Part shown: positions 46,821 to 54,354 of the stretch, in pieces | How the letters are laid out: every line of letters begins with the position of its first letter | How positions within the stretch are numbered: the first letter of the stretch is position 1 | From: K189A clade bacterium | GTDB taxonomy: Bacteria; Pseudomonadota; Gammaproteobacteria; Pseudomonadales; Azotimanducaceae | DNA length: 64,000 nucleotides | Assembly: GCA_902565895.1 (NCBI GenBank) | Contig: CACFGV010000002.1 | Coordinates: 1-64,000, forward strand | Direction of reading: 5' to 3' | Notes under the pieces: generated by a model | What the model saw: only the letters and a program-made list of their open reading frames with translations | Databases searched by the model: none | What the model was told of the DNA's origin: nothing | Translations under genes and position numbers: made by a program

Positions 46821-48581
46821 TTACGCATTGATCATGCGTCTGAGTAGGTTCGCGACACGACCGGGATCGTCTGCAACCATCATGCGCATCACTGCGATCT
46901 TATCTTCGTAGGTATTGGCTGTGTTCAACATGTCTTCCGGAATGGAAGAACGCTTAGGCATCAGCTTGGACTTTATTTCTTCTAAGTTGCCGTCGTCGCC
47001 CTGGCGAATACGCTCAACGTCTGCTGCAGAAAGCTCACCATCAGCAGAGCGACTTGAGCCACCCATGCTGCGTCCGGCGGTGTAATACTTGATTGCGGGC
47101 CGCACCACAGTGAATAAAGTCAGCAACACTAAAAACACCGCGATCAGCGTTTGCGACAAGTACTTTACAGTTGGATCTTGAATATAGCCCTGGATCATCT
47201 CGAAAGTGGTTTGGGGCTGTTCTTCGAAATCGTCGTAACGGTTGTTAAAAGTCGTTGGCACAACCTTGATAACGTCACCCCGACTCTCGTCAAAACCAAT
47301 CACGCCTTTAATCAGTTCTTCAAATTCAGCTATGCGTTCTGGTGAAATTTGGCCATTAGCGTCAGCGGCCTCTGCACCAGCGAGTATGGCCTTTGGATCA
47401 ATGACGACGGATACCGTAATTCGATCGATGGTACCCACTTGCTGTTTCACATAGCGGATTTCTCGATCCAGTTCATAATTGCGCGTGGTTGAGCTGCTGG
47501 TTTGCGTACTGTTTTCTTGCACCTCTGTAGCTCCAGGCGTTTCCACAAAGGTCCCTGCCTCGGGTGCACCACCCTCGTTATTAGATCTCTGCTCATCCTG
47601 GCTCACCGACTCTGAGCGCGTAGCGCCCCCTGTATTGTCGCGATCGAAGTCCTCGTAGGTAGTTTCAACGGCAGTAAAATTCAACATGACGTCGACCTGC
47701 GCGTTGACGTTGTCGTAGCCAACGATAGCGCCGAGCAACTGATCAATGCGGCTTCTGTAGGTGTCCTCAATGGACAACTCGTGTTCGGTTTGGGACATCG
47801 TCAAGCTCATGGCATTGTCCTGTTCCCTTGGGCCACTGAGCAGGGCACCACGATTATCAATAATCGTAACGTTTTCAGCAGGCAGGTAAGGAATGCTCGA
47901 GGACACTAAATGCACAATGGCTTGGATGTTCGTCTGTGTAAGCTGACGGCCATTGTATGGCTCGATGTAGACCGACGCTTTGGCCGGCGCTCTATTTTTT
48001 ATGAACGGACTTTGCTGGGGCTCGGCGATGTGCACCCTCGCTTTGCGAACAGAACCAATTTGGCCAATGGTCTGTTCCAGATCGCGTTGCAGTTGGGTAC
48101 GCATTAAACCCATCTCCATGTTGCGCGATGTGGTCAAGGAGCTGTTTTCCAACAACGACTCGAATCCCGCCGTGCTGGCACTGCGGGGTATGTTCTGACT
48201 GGCAAGAAATAACTTGGCAGAAAAATACTTGTCCTCTGGCACCATCAACAAACCCGTATTCGAGTCCAAATACGCACCGTATTCGCCTCCGGCAAGCAAC
48301 GCATCATAGGCCACCTGACGATCTGCATCTGAAAGCTCTGAGAACAATGGCCGGCCCACGGGAGCCGAAACATAGGAGTAGATAAAGGCTAGAGCCGCGA
48401 GGCTGAATAGCATTACGATGGCTGGCAACGTTCGCTGAACACCTGGTTGATTGAGTATCGAACGAATGATCGGCTCGCTGGGCGCACTCGGTGCAGCAGG
48501 GGCCGGTGTCGGCGTTGCAACCCGCCCGGTGGATGTCGGTGCTAACGCTTGATTCGATGTTTCTAGGGCTGGTTCGGCCAT
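46821..48581 (-). CDS. fliF: Flagellar MS-ring protein FliF
   Basis: Forms the membrane-embedded MS ring on which the flagellum is built. 586 aa. First membrane helix about residues 53-75 (LPAIVMLFSLAALAFIYSYV). The ring-building motif region follows with GRPLFSELSDADRQVAYDAL and LMRTQLQRDLEQTIGQIGSV, and ARVHIAEPQQSPFIKNRAPAK (in two parts) is the FliF/YscJ signature. A second helix lies at about 484-505. The C-terminal tail with DDPGRVANLLRRMI binds FliG. 33 bp downstream of fliE. Confidence 0.95.
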   Translation of the reverse strand: MAEPALETSNQALAPTSTGRVATPTPAPAAPSAPSEPIIRSILNQPGVQRTLPAIVMLFSLAALAFIYSYVSAPVGRPLFSELSDADRQVAYDALLAGGEYGAYLDSNTGLLMVPEDKYFSAKLFLASQNIPRSASTAGFESLLENSSLTTSRNMEMGLMRTQLQRDLEQTIGQIGSVRKARVHIAEPQQSPFIKNRAPAKASVYIEPYNGRQLTQTNIQAIVHLVSSSIPYLPAENVTIIDNRGALLSGPREQDNAMSLTMSQTEHELSIEDTYRSRIDQLLGAIVGYDNVNAQVDVMLNFTAVETTYEDFDRDNTGGATRSESVSQDEQRSNNEGGAPEAGTFVETPGATEVQENSTQTSSSTTRNYELDREIRYVKQQVGTIDRITVSVVIDPKAILAGAEAADANGQISPERIAEFEELIKGVIGFDESRGDVIKVVPTTFNNRYDDFEEQPQTTFEMIQGYIQDPTVKYLSQTLIAVFLVLLTLFTVVRPAIKYYTAGRSMGGSSRSADGELSAADVERIRQGDDGNLEEIKSKLMPKRSSIPEDMLNTANTYEDKIAVMRMMVADDPGRVANLLRRMINA

Positions 48582-48614
48582 TATTCTACTCTGTAGGTTT
48601 TACTGTTTTGCCTG

Positions 48615-48956
48615 TTAAACCGGCATGTTCATGACGTCGTTATACGACTTAAGCAACTTGTTTCTCACCTGTAGCGTGGCTTCAAAAGCGAGCGACGACT
48701 TCTGCATGGCGAGCACTACATCAGTTAGCGGCACGTCTTCGCCACGCTCGTAGGCGTCACGCATTTCTGCTGCATTCATTTGGGTCTCGTTAACCGCTTC
48801 AACAGCCGTTCGCATGTAGTCGCCAAAGCCTGACTTTTCGGTTTGGTCAACTTGCTGAGTAACCACATCGCTGTTAATCATTTCGGCGCGATCTTGGTAG
48901 GCGCGAATTTGATTCATAAGCGAGCCGACTTTGGCTTGGTATACGCTTTCAATCAT
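48615..48956 (-). CDS. fliE: Flagellar MS-ring/rod junction protein FliE
   Basis: 113-aa protein joining MS ring and rod. The C-terminal half has [21 protein letters not shown] and the FliE signature [20 protein letters not shown] followed by [14 protein letters not shown]. Starts 9 bp after the fleR stop, so the fleR promoter may serve the whole fleR-fliE-F-G-H-I-J run; no separate sigma-54 site was found before fliE. Confidence 0.94.
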   Translation of the reverse strand: MIESVYQAKVGSLMNQIRAYQDRAEMINSDVVTQQVDQTEKSGFGDYMRTAVEAVNETQMNAAEMRDAYERGEDVPLTDVVLAMQKSSLAFEATLQVRNKLLKSYNDVMNMPV

Positions 48957-48965
48957 GCTGTTCCC

Positions 48966-50357
48966 CTAAGCCGTCCGGCGTCGCGGCAACGCCATGCCGC
49001 GCTGACGCATCCGCGCCAGCTTGTAACGCAGCGTGCGTTCGCTAATACCTAGGGCCGCAGCAGCGGCCTGCCGGGTTGGCGACGTACGGATGGTTTCTGC
49101 AATGATGCGAAATTCGTTGGCTTCCATAGCGTCCTGCAGGCCATCGGTTTTTTCAAAACTCGCCGCGGGTGCCGATTGGGCGGCCAAAGGCCCGGCGGTC
49201 ATGTCTGCCACAGGAGGAGTTTGTGCTGTTGGCGCGGGTTCATCAAAAATCAAATATTGGGGCTGAATGACTTCGCCGGTCGTTAACACTATGGCCCGCT
49301 GCACTACGTTTTCGAGCTCGCGGACATTTCCCGGCCAGGTATAGGCCAGCAATTTAGCCACGGCTTCAGGTGAGAACTGCAATGAGCGATTTTCCCGTGA
49401 GTGTTTAAGGATAAAAAAGTTAGCCAGCGGTAAAACATCGTCTAAACGCGCGATCAAACTCGGTACGTTTATACGGAAAGTGCTGATACGGAAGTACAAA
49501 TCCTCCCTGAACGGATTGTCCAAAGCCCCGGATCGTAAGTCCCTATTGGTAGCAGAGACGATCCGTACATCCACTTTGTGAGATTCAGACGAACCTACAG
49601 GGAGAACTTCTTTTTCCTGAATCGCCCGCAGCAATTTTGCTTGCAGCTGCGGTGACAGTTCGCCGACTTCATCTAAGAACAAGGTGCCGCCGTGGGCTTG
49701 GGTGAAAAATCCGTCTGTATTGCGCGTAGCACCCGTAAAGGCGCCGCGCATATGGCCAAACAAAAGGCTTTCCGCCAAGTTCTCTGGTAAGGCGGCACAG
49801 TTCACCGGAATAAATGGACCGTCGCGACGCGGCGAAAAGTCGTGGGCAAGTCGCGCCAATACTTCTTTACCAGAACCAGTAGCTCCTTGTAGCAACACCG
49901 TGACCTCAGACGCACCAACCCGTTCAACCAGGGCTAATAGCTGTTGACTGGTCTCATCTACGAACACATAAGACTCGTATTTAAGCAGACGCAACCGCGC
50001 AGAGGCGGCAACGCTCTGCCAAACGCCACAATCAGCATCCGCAGTGACAACATCATCGACCCCGCTTTTAACGCCCGCGATGGCTGTGTTCAGATCGCTT
50101 TTGTCGACCCGCAAAATCAGATAGACCCGTGGCCCGAGCACATCACGTAGCGCTCGAAGATGACTCTCTAGCGTCCCAACACGGCCTTGAACACAGACCA
50201 CACGAGGGCCGGCCTCGTTCTCGATCAGTTGATTTGCAAGCTGGCTTAACGCGATGGGGCGGGCCCGAAAGCCGCCACTGTTCAGGGCAGCAACAGTCTG
50301 GGCATCCAGATCTGCGCTGTTATCCCAATAAAGCTCAATAGGTTGTGATTCGTACAT
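48966..50357 (-). CDS. fleR: Sigma-54-dependent flagellar regulator, FleR/FlrC-like with pseudo-receiver
   Basis: An enhancer-binding activator of 463 aa. AAA+ domain: Walker A GATGSGKE (158-165), the sigma-54 contact GAFTGA (205-210), Walker B GGTLFLDEVGEL, arginine-finger region FREDLYFRISTFRI. C-terminal Fis-type HTH: RQAAAAALGISERTLRYKL. FleR/FlrC normally carry an N-terminal receiver phosphorylated by FleS/FlrB. Here residues 1-125 have receiver-like length and hydrophobic strands, but the phosphoacceptor strand reads VVCVQG with no Asp and the acidic pair is missing, so phosphorylation is unlikely. No fleS gene lies between fleQ and fleR. A perfect sigma-54 promoter precedes the gene. 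Confidence 0.88.
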   Translation of the reverse strand: MYESQPIELYWDNSADLDAQTVAALNSGGFRARPIALSQLANQLIENEAGPRVVCVQGRVGTLESHLRALRDVLGPRVYLILRVDKSDLNTAIAGVKSGVDDVVTADADCGVWQSVAASARLRLLKYESYVFVDETSQQLLALVERVGASEVTVLLQGATGSGKEVLARLAHDFSPRRDGPFIPVNCAALPENLAESLLFGHMRGAFTGATRNTDGFFTQAHGGTLFLDEVGELSPQLQAKLLRAIQEKEVLPVGSSESHKVDVRIVSATNRDLRSGALDNPFREDLYFRISTFRINVPSLIARLDDVLPLANFFILKHSRENRSLQFSPEAVAKLLAYTWPGNVRELENVVQRAIVLTTGEVIQPQYLIFDEPAPTAQTPPVADMTAGPLAAQSAPAASFEKTDGLQDAMEANEFRIIAETIRTSPTRQAAAAALGISERTLRYKLARMRQRGMALPRRRTA

Positions 50358-50401
50358 GATGTTTGTTCTGCACTCGTTGCCATTACAATTGCCGTGTCTG
50401 A

Positions 50402-50417
50402 AGCAAATGGCGTGCCA
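50402..50417 (-). promoter_or_regulatory. Sigma-54 promoter for fleR (and probably fliE-J)
   Basis: On the minus strand TGGCAC-GCCAT-TTGCT, an exact match to TGGCACG-N4-TTGCW. It sits in the 197-bp gap between fleQ and fleR, 45 bp before the fleR start, with a predicted start near 50390. This fits the Pseudomonas/Vibrio hierarchy in which FleQ activates fleR (known for those genera). Confidence 0.9.
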
Positions 50418-50554
50418 GAAAAAATACCTAGCATTTTCAATAGTTTATATGCAATGTGGCAAGATCTTACAGGCTGAGCATTGCCGGTTGACGAAAATCC
50501 GACGGGGCATAGCCGGCAACTCCACCGCCGTTTATTCGCTTTGGCGATTGCGTG

Positions 50555-51715
50555 CTATGCGACGCGCAATTCGTACTTTTTTATCCGCTCTATGAGTGTC
50601 GTGCGCTGCATTTTTAACAACTTAGCGCAGCGGCTGACATTACCACCGGTCTCCTCAAGAGCGCGCGCGATAAGGTCTTGTTCAATCTCACTGAGCATGC
50701 CCTTAAGCGACTGCCCTCGGGCCCGAAAGTCCTCGTAACCCTGGGCCAGCATGACAATAGATTCAAATTCCTCATCCACCTGGGAGTTTTCAGGCGCGTC
50801 TACCGAGTCCTGAAGAAATTTTTGCGCAGCGACATCGGATGAAGTGTCCACCTGTTCTGCTTCAATTAGGCCCTTGAAAGCATCCGCACCATCATCCCCA
50901 CTGGGGGGCGGCAATTCAGATAGGCCCTCCAGCGCGCCAGGCGGCAGCATGGTCGCGTCGACATCGCACAGGTCGAGCCGTTGGCCCGGATATAAAACCG
51001 ACAGTCGGTGCACAGTATTTGACAGTTCGCGCACATTGCCCGGCCAATCGTAGGCTTGCAGCAGGCTGGATAACCCCGGCGCCAGCGTAATCGGCTGAGC
51101 TGCGGACTTAAGCCCTTCAGCAAAATGTGCAATTAATTCGGGGATTTCTGATCGGCGGTCACGTAACGGTACGACCTGCACAGGCAGTACGTTGAGTCGG
51201 TAAAACAGGTCCGCTCGAAAACGGCCTGCAGCGATCTCGTCTTCAAGATTGCGGTGGGTTGCTGCCACCACACGAATATCGATATCAATCAGCTGATTCG
51301 AGCCTATAGGTGTGACATTGCGCTCTTGCAGCACCCGCAGCAACTTAACCTGCATGCTTAAGGGCATGTCACCGATTTCATCCAAGAACAACGTGCCAGT
51401 ATCAGCTTCTTGCAGCTTACCGCGATGATCGGCAATCGCCCCGGTGAAAGCCCCCTTTTTGTGTCCAAAAAGTTGACTCTCTAACAGGTCCGCGGGAATG
51501 GCGCCGCAGTTGACGGCAATGAACGGCCGATGACGCCTCTCTGACCGGCCATGTATTGCCTGAGCGACCAGTTCCTTGCCACAACCGCTCTCGCCGGTAA
51601 CGAGCACACTCACGTCCGCCGGTGCAATTGAGTCGATCAATTGCTGCAATCGGCGGGTCTTGTCGCTAGAACCGATAATTGTGTGCTGCAAAACAAGTAA
51701 CCTAAAAGGTGACAA
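50555..51715 (-). CDS. fleQ: FleQ-like sigma-54 activator lacking the N-terminal domain
   Basis: Master regulator candidate of the flagellar cascade. 386 aa if begun at TTG 51715; TTG 51691 is an alternative. An in-frame TAA immediately upstream closes the frame, so the REC-like N-terminal domain of FleQ/FlrA (about 130 residues) is truly absent. AAA+: Walker A GESGCGKE (41-48), GAFTGA (88-93), Walker [20 protein letters not shown]-terminal Fis-type [23 protein letters not shown] (in about residues 349-380). The segment before the AAA+ core that in FleQ carries the c-di-GMP-binding LFRS motif reads [12 protein letters not shown] and position upstream of fleR support FleQ; the shortened form is unusual. 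Confidence 0.85.
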   Translation of the reverse strand: MSPFRLLVLQHTIIGSSDKTRRLQQLIDSIAPADVSVLVTGESGCGKELVAQAIHGRSERRHRPFIAVNCGAIPADLLESQLFGHKKGAFTGAIADHRGKLQEADTGTLFLDEIGDMPLSMQVKLLRVLQERNVTPIGSNQLIDIDIRVVAATHRNLEDEIAAGRFRADLFYRLNVLPVQVVPLRDRRSEIPELIAHFAEGLKSAAQPITLAPGLSSLLQAYDWPGNVRELSNTVHRLSVLYPGQRLDLCDVDATMLPPGALEGLSELPPPSGDDGADAFKGLIEAEQVDTSSDVAAQKFLQDSVDAPENSQVDEEFESIVMLAQGYEDFRARGQSLKGMLSEIEQDLIARALEETGGNVSRCAKLLKMQRTTLIERIKKYELRVA

Positions 51716-51923
51716 TTAACTCTAGCCAAATCGACTAAATTTGGCGAGTCCGTCTTTTTTCAAGGACACCAAATGATTCCTTATGGGCGCGGATCATAAG
51801 CCTATCTAATATGCTATCGTCTGCAATCTGTGCACGTGAGCGGCCCGCACGAGGTCAGTCACAGGAAGCTTACGATTTAGGCTGAAATATTATGTTAGAA
51901 AGTTGTCAAGGCTATAATCTAGA
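51716..51923. other. Intergenic region upstream of fleQ
   Basis: 208 bp separating the minus-strand fleQ gene from the plus-strand small membrane protein gene. No sigma-54 or sigma-28 element could be found for fleQ on the minus strand; a TATAAT (51913-51918) lies only 6 bp before the plus-strand start codon and so is not convincing as that gene's promoter. Confidence 0.4.
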
Positions 51924-52205
51924 ATGTCGAATAACCGACAAAATTGGCAGCAGAACACTTTCGCTGCGATGAATGGACTCGGCGGCAGCTGTCGTGCGTG
52001 TAAACTTCTAAGGACGGTTCTCATCTTTCCGTGCGTGACGATCGGCCTTTTCTATCTGGGGTTGAGATCTGGCGGGGATAACAGTCAACTCTTAATTTTA
52101 GTTTCAGATCTGGTAACAATATCAAACGCGCTCGCGGTGCTGGCAATAGGGTTTCCATTGCTACTTCTGGTCAAGTTTTTTTTAGAACGAAAAGACAAGC
52201 AATAG
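51924..52205 (+). CDS. Small membrane protein, unknown function
   Basis: 93 aa: a polar N-terminus with two cysteines (SCRACK, about residues 22-27), then two hydrophobic helices at about 30-46 (TVLIFPCVTIGLFYLGL) and 55-84 (LLILVSDLVTISNALAVLAI and on), and a basic end ERKDKQ. No family recognised. It lies between the fleQ regulator and fliD. A Shine-Dalgarno site is not apparent, and the start is uncertain. It may be real since its composition is clearly that of a membrane protein. Confidence 0.5.
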   Translation: MSNNRQNWQQNTFAAMNGLGGSCRACKLLRTVLIFPCVTIGLFYLGLRSGGDNSQLLILVSDLVTISNALAVLAIGFPLLLLVKFFLERKDKQ

Positions 52206-52234
52206 TCGAAAGCCCGCGTTGAAGGATGCTCGCC

Positions 52235-52261
52235 TCAAGAACTACTCCACTGCTCCGATGT
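52235..52261 (+). promoter_or_regulatory. Possible sigma-28 promoter upstream of fliD
   Basis: TCAAGAAC-N11-TCCGATGT, compared with TAAAGTTT-N11-GCCGATAA. The spacing is exact and the -10 shares CCGAT, but the -35 is poor and fliD begins 340 bp further on, so it is uncertain. Confidence 0.3.
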
Positions 52262-52560
52262 ATTTCAGGCGGTTGGTTTTAATCAAGTGGTTATTTTGAA
52301 CTAGGTAAATGTAATCGGGGTGGGCCGGTCCGAGAGACTCAGCGCCATCTCTGTCGTTTTATTTCTAACCCGCCGCTCTGGCTAAATCGGATTAAATTTA
52401 TATTACCCCGGTTGCTAATATCGACTGAACTTACGGACATCCAAAAGAGCTTGCAGTAAGACAAACAGCGAGCTGCGAATAATTGCAGGCGCAAGTAACC
52501 TGCCCATTTTAACGGAAATTATATGAGAAGATCCTTAATTGGAGGGATTTTACGTAAGCT

Positions 52561-52576
52561 TGGCGCGATTATTGCT
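52561..52576 (+). promoter_or_regulatory. Sigma-54 promoter for fliD
   Basis: TGGCGC-GATTA-TTGCT, one mismatch from TGGCAC-N5-TTGCW. Predicted start near 52588, followed by an AGAGG ribosome-binding site (52591-52595) and ATG 52601. This supports the shorter fliD start. Confidence 0.75.
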
Positions 52577-52600
52577 AGGGATGTAAAAAAAGAGGTACCT

Positions 52601-53977
52601 ATGGCAACCATCGATTACGTCAACGCGCTCAACGCCGGTGCAGGGTTCGATACAAAGGCTCTGGTATCCGCTCTTGTCGAAGCGGAACGAGCACCAAAGA
52701 AAGGTCAAATCGATTCGAAAATGGAGGCAGCGGAGCTAGAGCTTTCAGGAATCGGAAAGGCTGTTTCGGCACTCGGAAGCCTCGATAACCAGCTTCTAAA
52801 GCTTAACGATGCCGTCGACTTTAGTAACATCAATGTAGCCAATACTCAGACTACAGCTTTAACGATTACTGCCAACAGCTTGGCAAAAGAGGCCGTTCAC
52901 GCGGTAACTGTTAATAGCATTGCAGCAGAACGGCGAGAGATTTCAGGATCTTTTACTAGTGCTGATACCGCCATTAACGGCGGTAACGCGTTCGATCTGA
53001 CAATCGCAATAGGGGCATCAAATCCAACATCAACCACCGTCCGCGTTACTTCTGCGACACCCACGGGCGTCGTGAATGCGATAAATGATGCCAATCTTGA
53101 CGTCACTGCCGAGTTGTTACAAACCGGCACCGATGGAACCTACAAAATCCAATTAGTTGGAAAGACTGGGAGCGCCAATACTTTCAGCGTTACTGCGCCT
53201 CCCAGCGATTTGTCATTCACAAGCCTCCAAACTGCATCCGATGCTAGCATCATTGTAGACAGCGTCACATTCACGAGAGCGTCGAACACTTTCAACGATG
53301 TAATAACCGGGGCAACTATCGCCCTGCACACGGCCACCTCTGGGGCAGCAAACGTCACTTTTAACAATGATAAAAGTGCACTAAAAGATGAACTAAAAAG
53401 TTTTGTGACAACCGCGAACGAGACGCTTACAACATTAAAATCTCTTACAGATCGAGCCAGCGGAGGAGAGTTGGCTGGAAATACGGTTGCAAGACAAATC
53501 GAAAGGCAAATTAAGGATACTTTGACAGGTATTTCGTCCACACCGGGTAACTCGATCACACGGTTATCGGACATCGGTATAAGAATCACAAAAACTGGCG
53601 TGTTAGAACTCGACGAGACCACCTTGGACACAGCACTGGCGGCTAATTATGAGGACATCGTTACCATGTTCAGTGCAGACACGAACGCGCAGACTAACGC
53701 GGGCGATGCAAACAGGGGAATAGCGGGCGACCTTTCAAAATACATAAAAGACCTATCAAGCTCGACAGGCTACTTCACCACACGGATAAACACGGTGAAC
53801 GACAATGTCACTAAATTCGGCGAGGATCTAACGGCATTAGAGTCCAAACTCCTTAGGTTAGAGCAGCGGTACACTGCACAGTTCGCGGCAATGGCTCGAG
53901 TTGTCAATGAAATGAATACTCTCGGAGATAGCCTGACGAGCACTTTCGAGAATCTACCGTACAACAATAGAGACTAG
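52601..53977 (+). CDS. fliD: Flagellar filament cap protein FliD (HAP2)
   Basis: Caps the filament tip and folds exported flagellin. From ATG 52601 (MATIDYVNALNAGAGFDTK) it is 458 aa. The N-terminal FliD domain has GAGFDTKALVSALVEAERAP with a following long helix. The middle is beta-rich and Thr/Ser-rich. The C-terminal domain has LSDIGIRITKTGVLELDE, FLAN-type repeats and a final coiled coil with TRINTVNDNVTKFGEDLTAL and YTAQFAAMARVVNEMN, all usual for FliD. It is followed by flagellin rather than by fliS, which is not present here. Base composition is more A+T-rich than the housekeeping genes. Confidence 0.94.
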   Translation: MATIDYVNALNAGAGFDTKALVSALVEAERAPKKGQIDSKMEAAELELSGIGKAVSALGSLDNQLLKLNDAVDFSNINVANTQTTALTITANSLAKEAVHAVTVNSIAAERREISGSFTSADTAINGGNAFDLTIAIGASNPTSTTVRVTSATPTGVVNAINDANLDVTAELLQTGTDGTYKIQLVGKTGSANTFSVTAPPSDLSFTSLQTASDASIIVDSVTFTRASNTFNDVITGATIALHTATSGAANVTFNNDKSALKDELKSFVTTANETLTTLKSLTDRASGGELAGNTVARQIERQIKDTLTGISSTPGNSITRLSDIGIRITKTGVLELDETTLDTALAANYEDIVTMFSADTNAQTNAGDANRGIAGDLSKYIKDLSSSTGYFTTRINTVNDNVTKFGEDLTALESKLLRLEQRYTAQFAAMARVVNEMNTLGDSLTSTFENLPYNNRD

Positions 53978-54354
53978 ATTAATCAACGCACCGCAACAAT
54001 CGGGCGGCTGTGTCACAACTATGGGATGGGATTCGGTAGTGTGTCGGCACAGTAATCTAGTCACTAAAGCCTGAAATCCCGCCAAAGGTTTCAAAGCTGT
54101 AATACAGCTTAGTTCCAAGACCCTGAACGGCTAAGTGAACAGCGACCTGGCCACCTAAACAGCCAAAAACCATGCCGACTCCGGCAATACTTTGCCTTTG
54201 GGAGTGCGCGCCCGGCAAAAACGATCCTGTTTGCAATAAACACTACAACCACTCTAAAGAAACGAGTGTCGATGACGATATCTCTGGTGTAGACATTTTG
54301 GGAGACGCGGACGCGTAAAGCGTCAGCGAAACTAACCAATGGAGATATCTGAAA
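53978..54354. other. Intergenic region between fliD and flagellin A
   Basis: 377 bp with no supported gene. It contains the sigma-28 promoter at 54255-54281 and a leader with GACGC-GTAAA-GCGTC (54310-54324), a small hairpin upstream of the flagellin ribosome-binding site GGAGA (54341-54345). Confidence 0.6.
54255..54281 (+). promoter_or_regulatory. Sigma-28 (FliA) promoter of flagellin A
   Basis: TAAAGAAA (54255-54262), 11 bp, GACGATAT (54274-54281), against the consensus TAAAGTTT-N11-GCCGATAA. The spacing is exact. The predicted leader is about 67 bases. Confidence 0.85.

Larger units (their letters stand above)
52206..52600. other. Intergenic region upstream of fliD
   Basis: 395 bp with no supported gene. 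It holds the sigma-54 promoter at 52561-52576 and a weaker sigma-28-like site at 52235-52261. The frame of fliD is open back to 52523, but those 26 codons cover the promoter. Confidence 0.6.

Noticed and set aside
49000-49040. Possible sigma-54 promoter before fliE
   Set aside because: A GGCAA...TGCC pair is present, but the spacing is wrong and the -24 core is incomplete.
54058-54085. Possible sigma-28 promoter at CTAAAG...GCCAAAGG
   Set aside because: The spacing is three bases too short and the -10 lacks CGATA; the site at 54255-54281 is far better.
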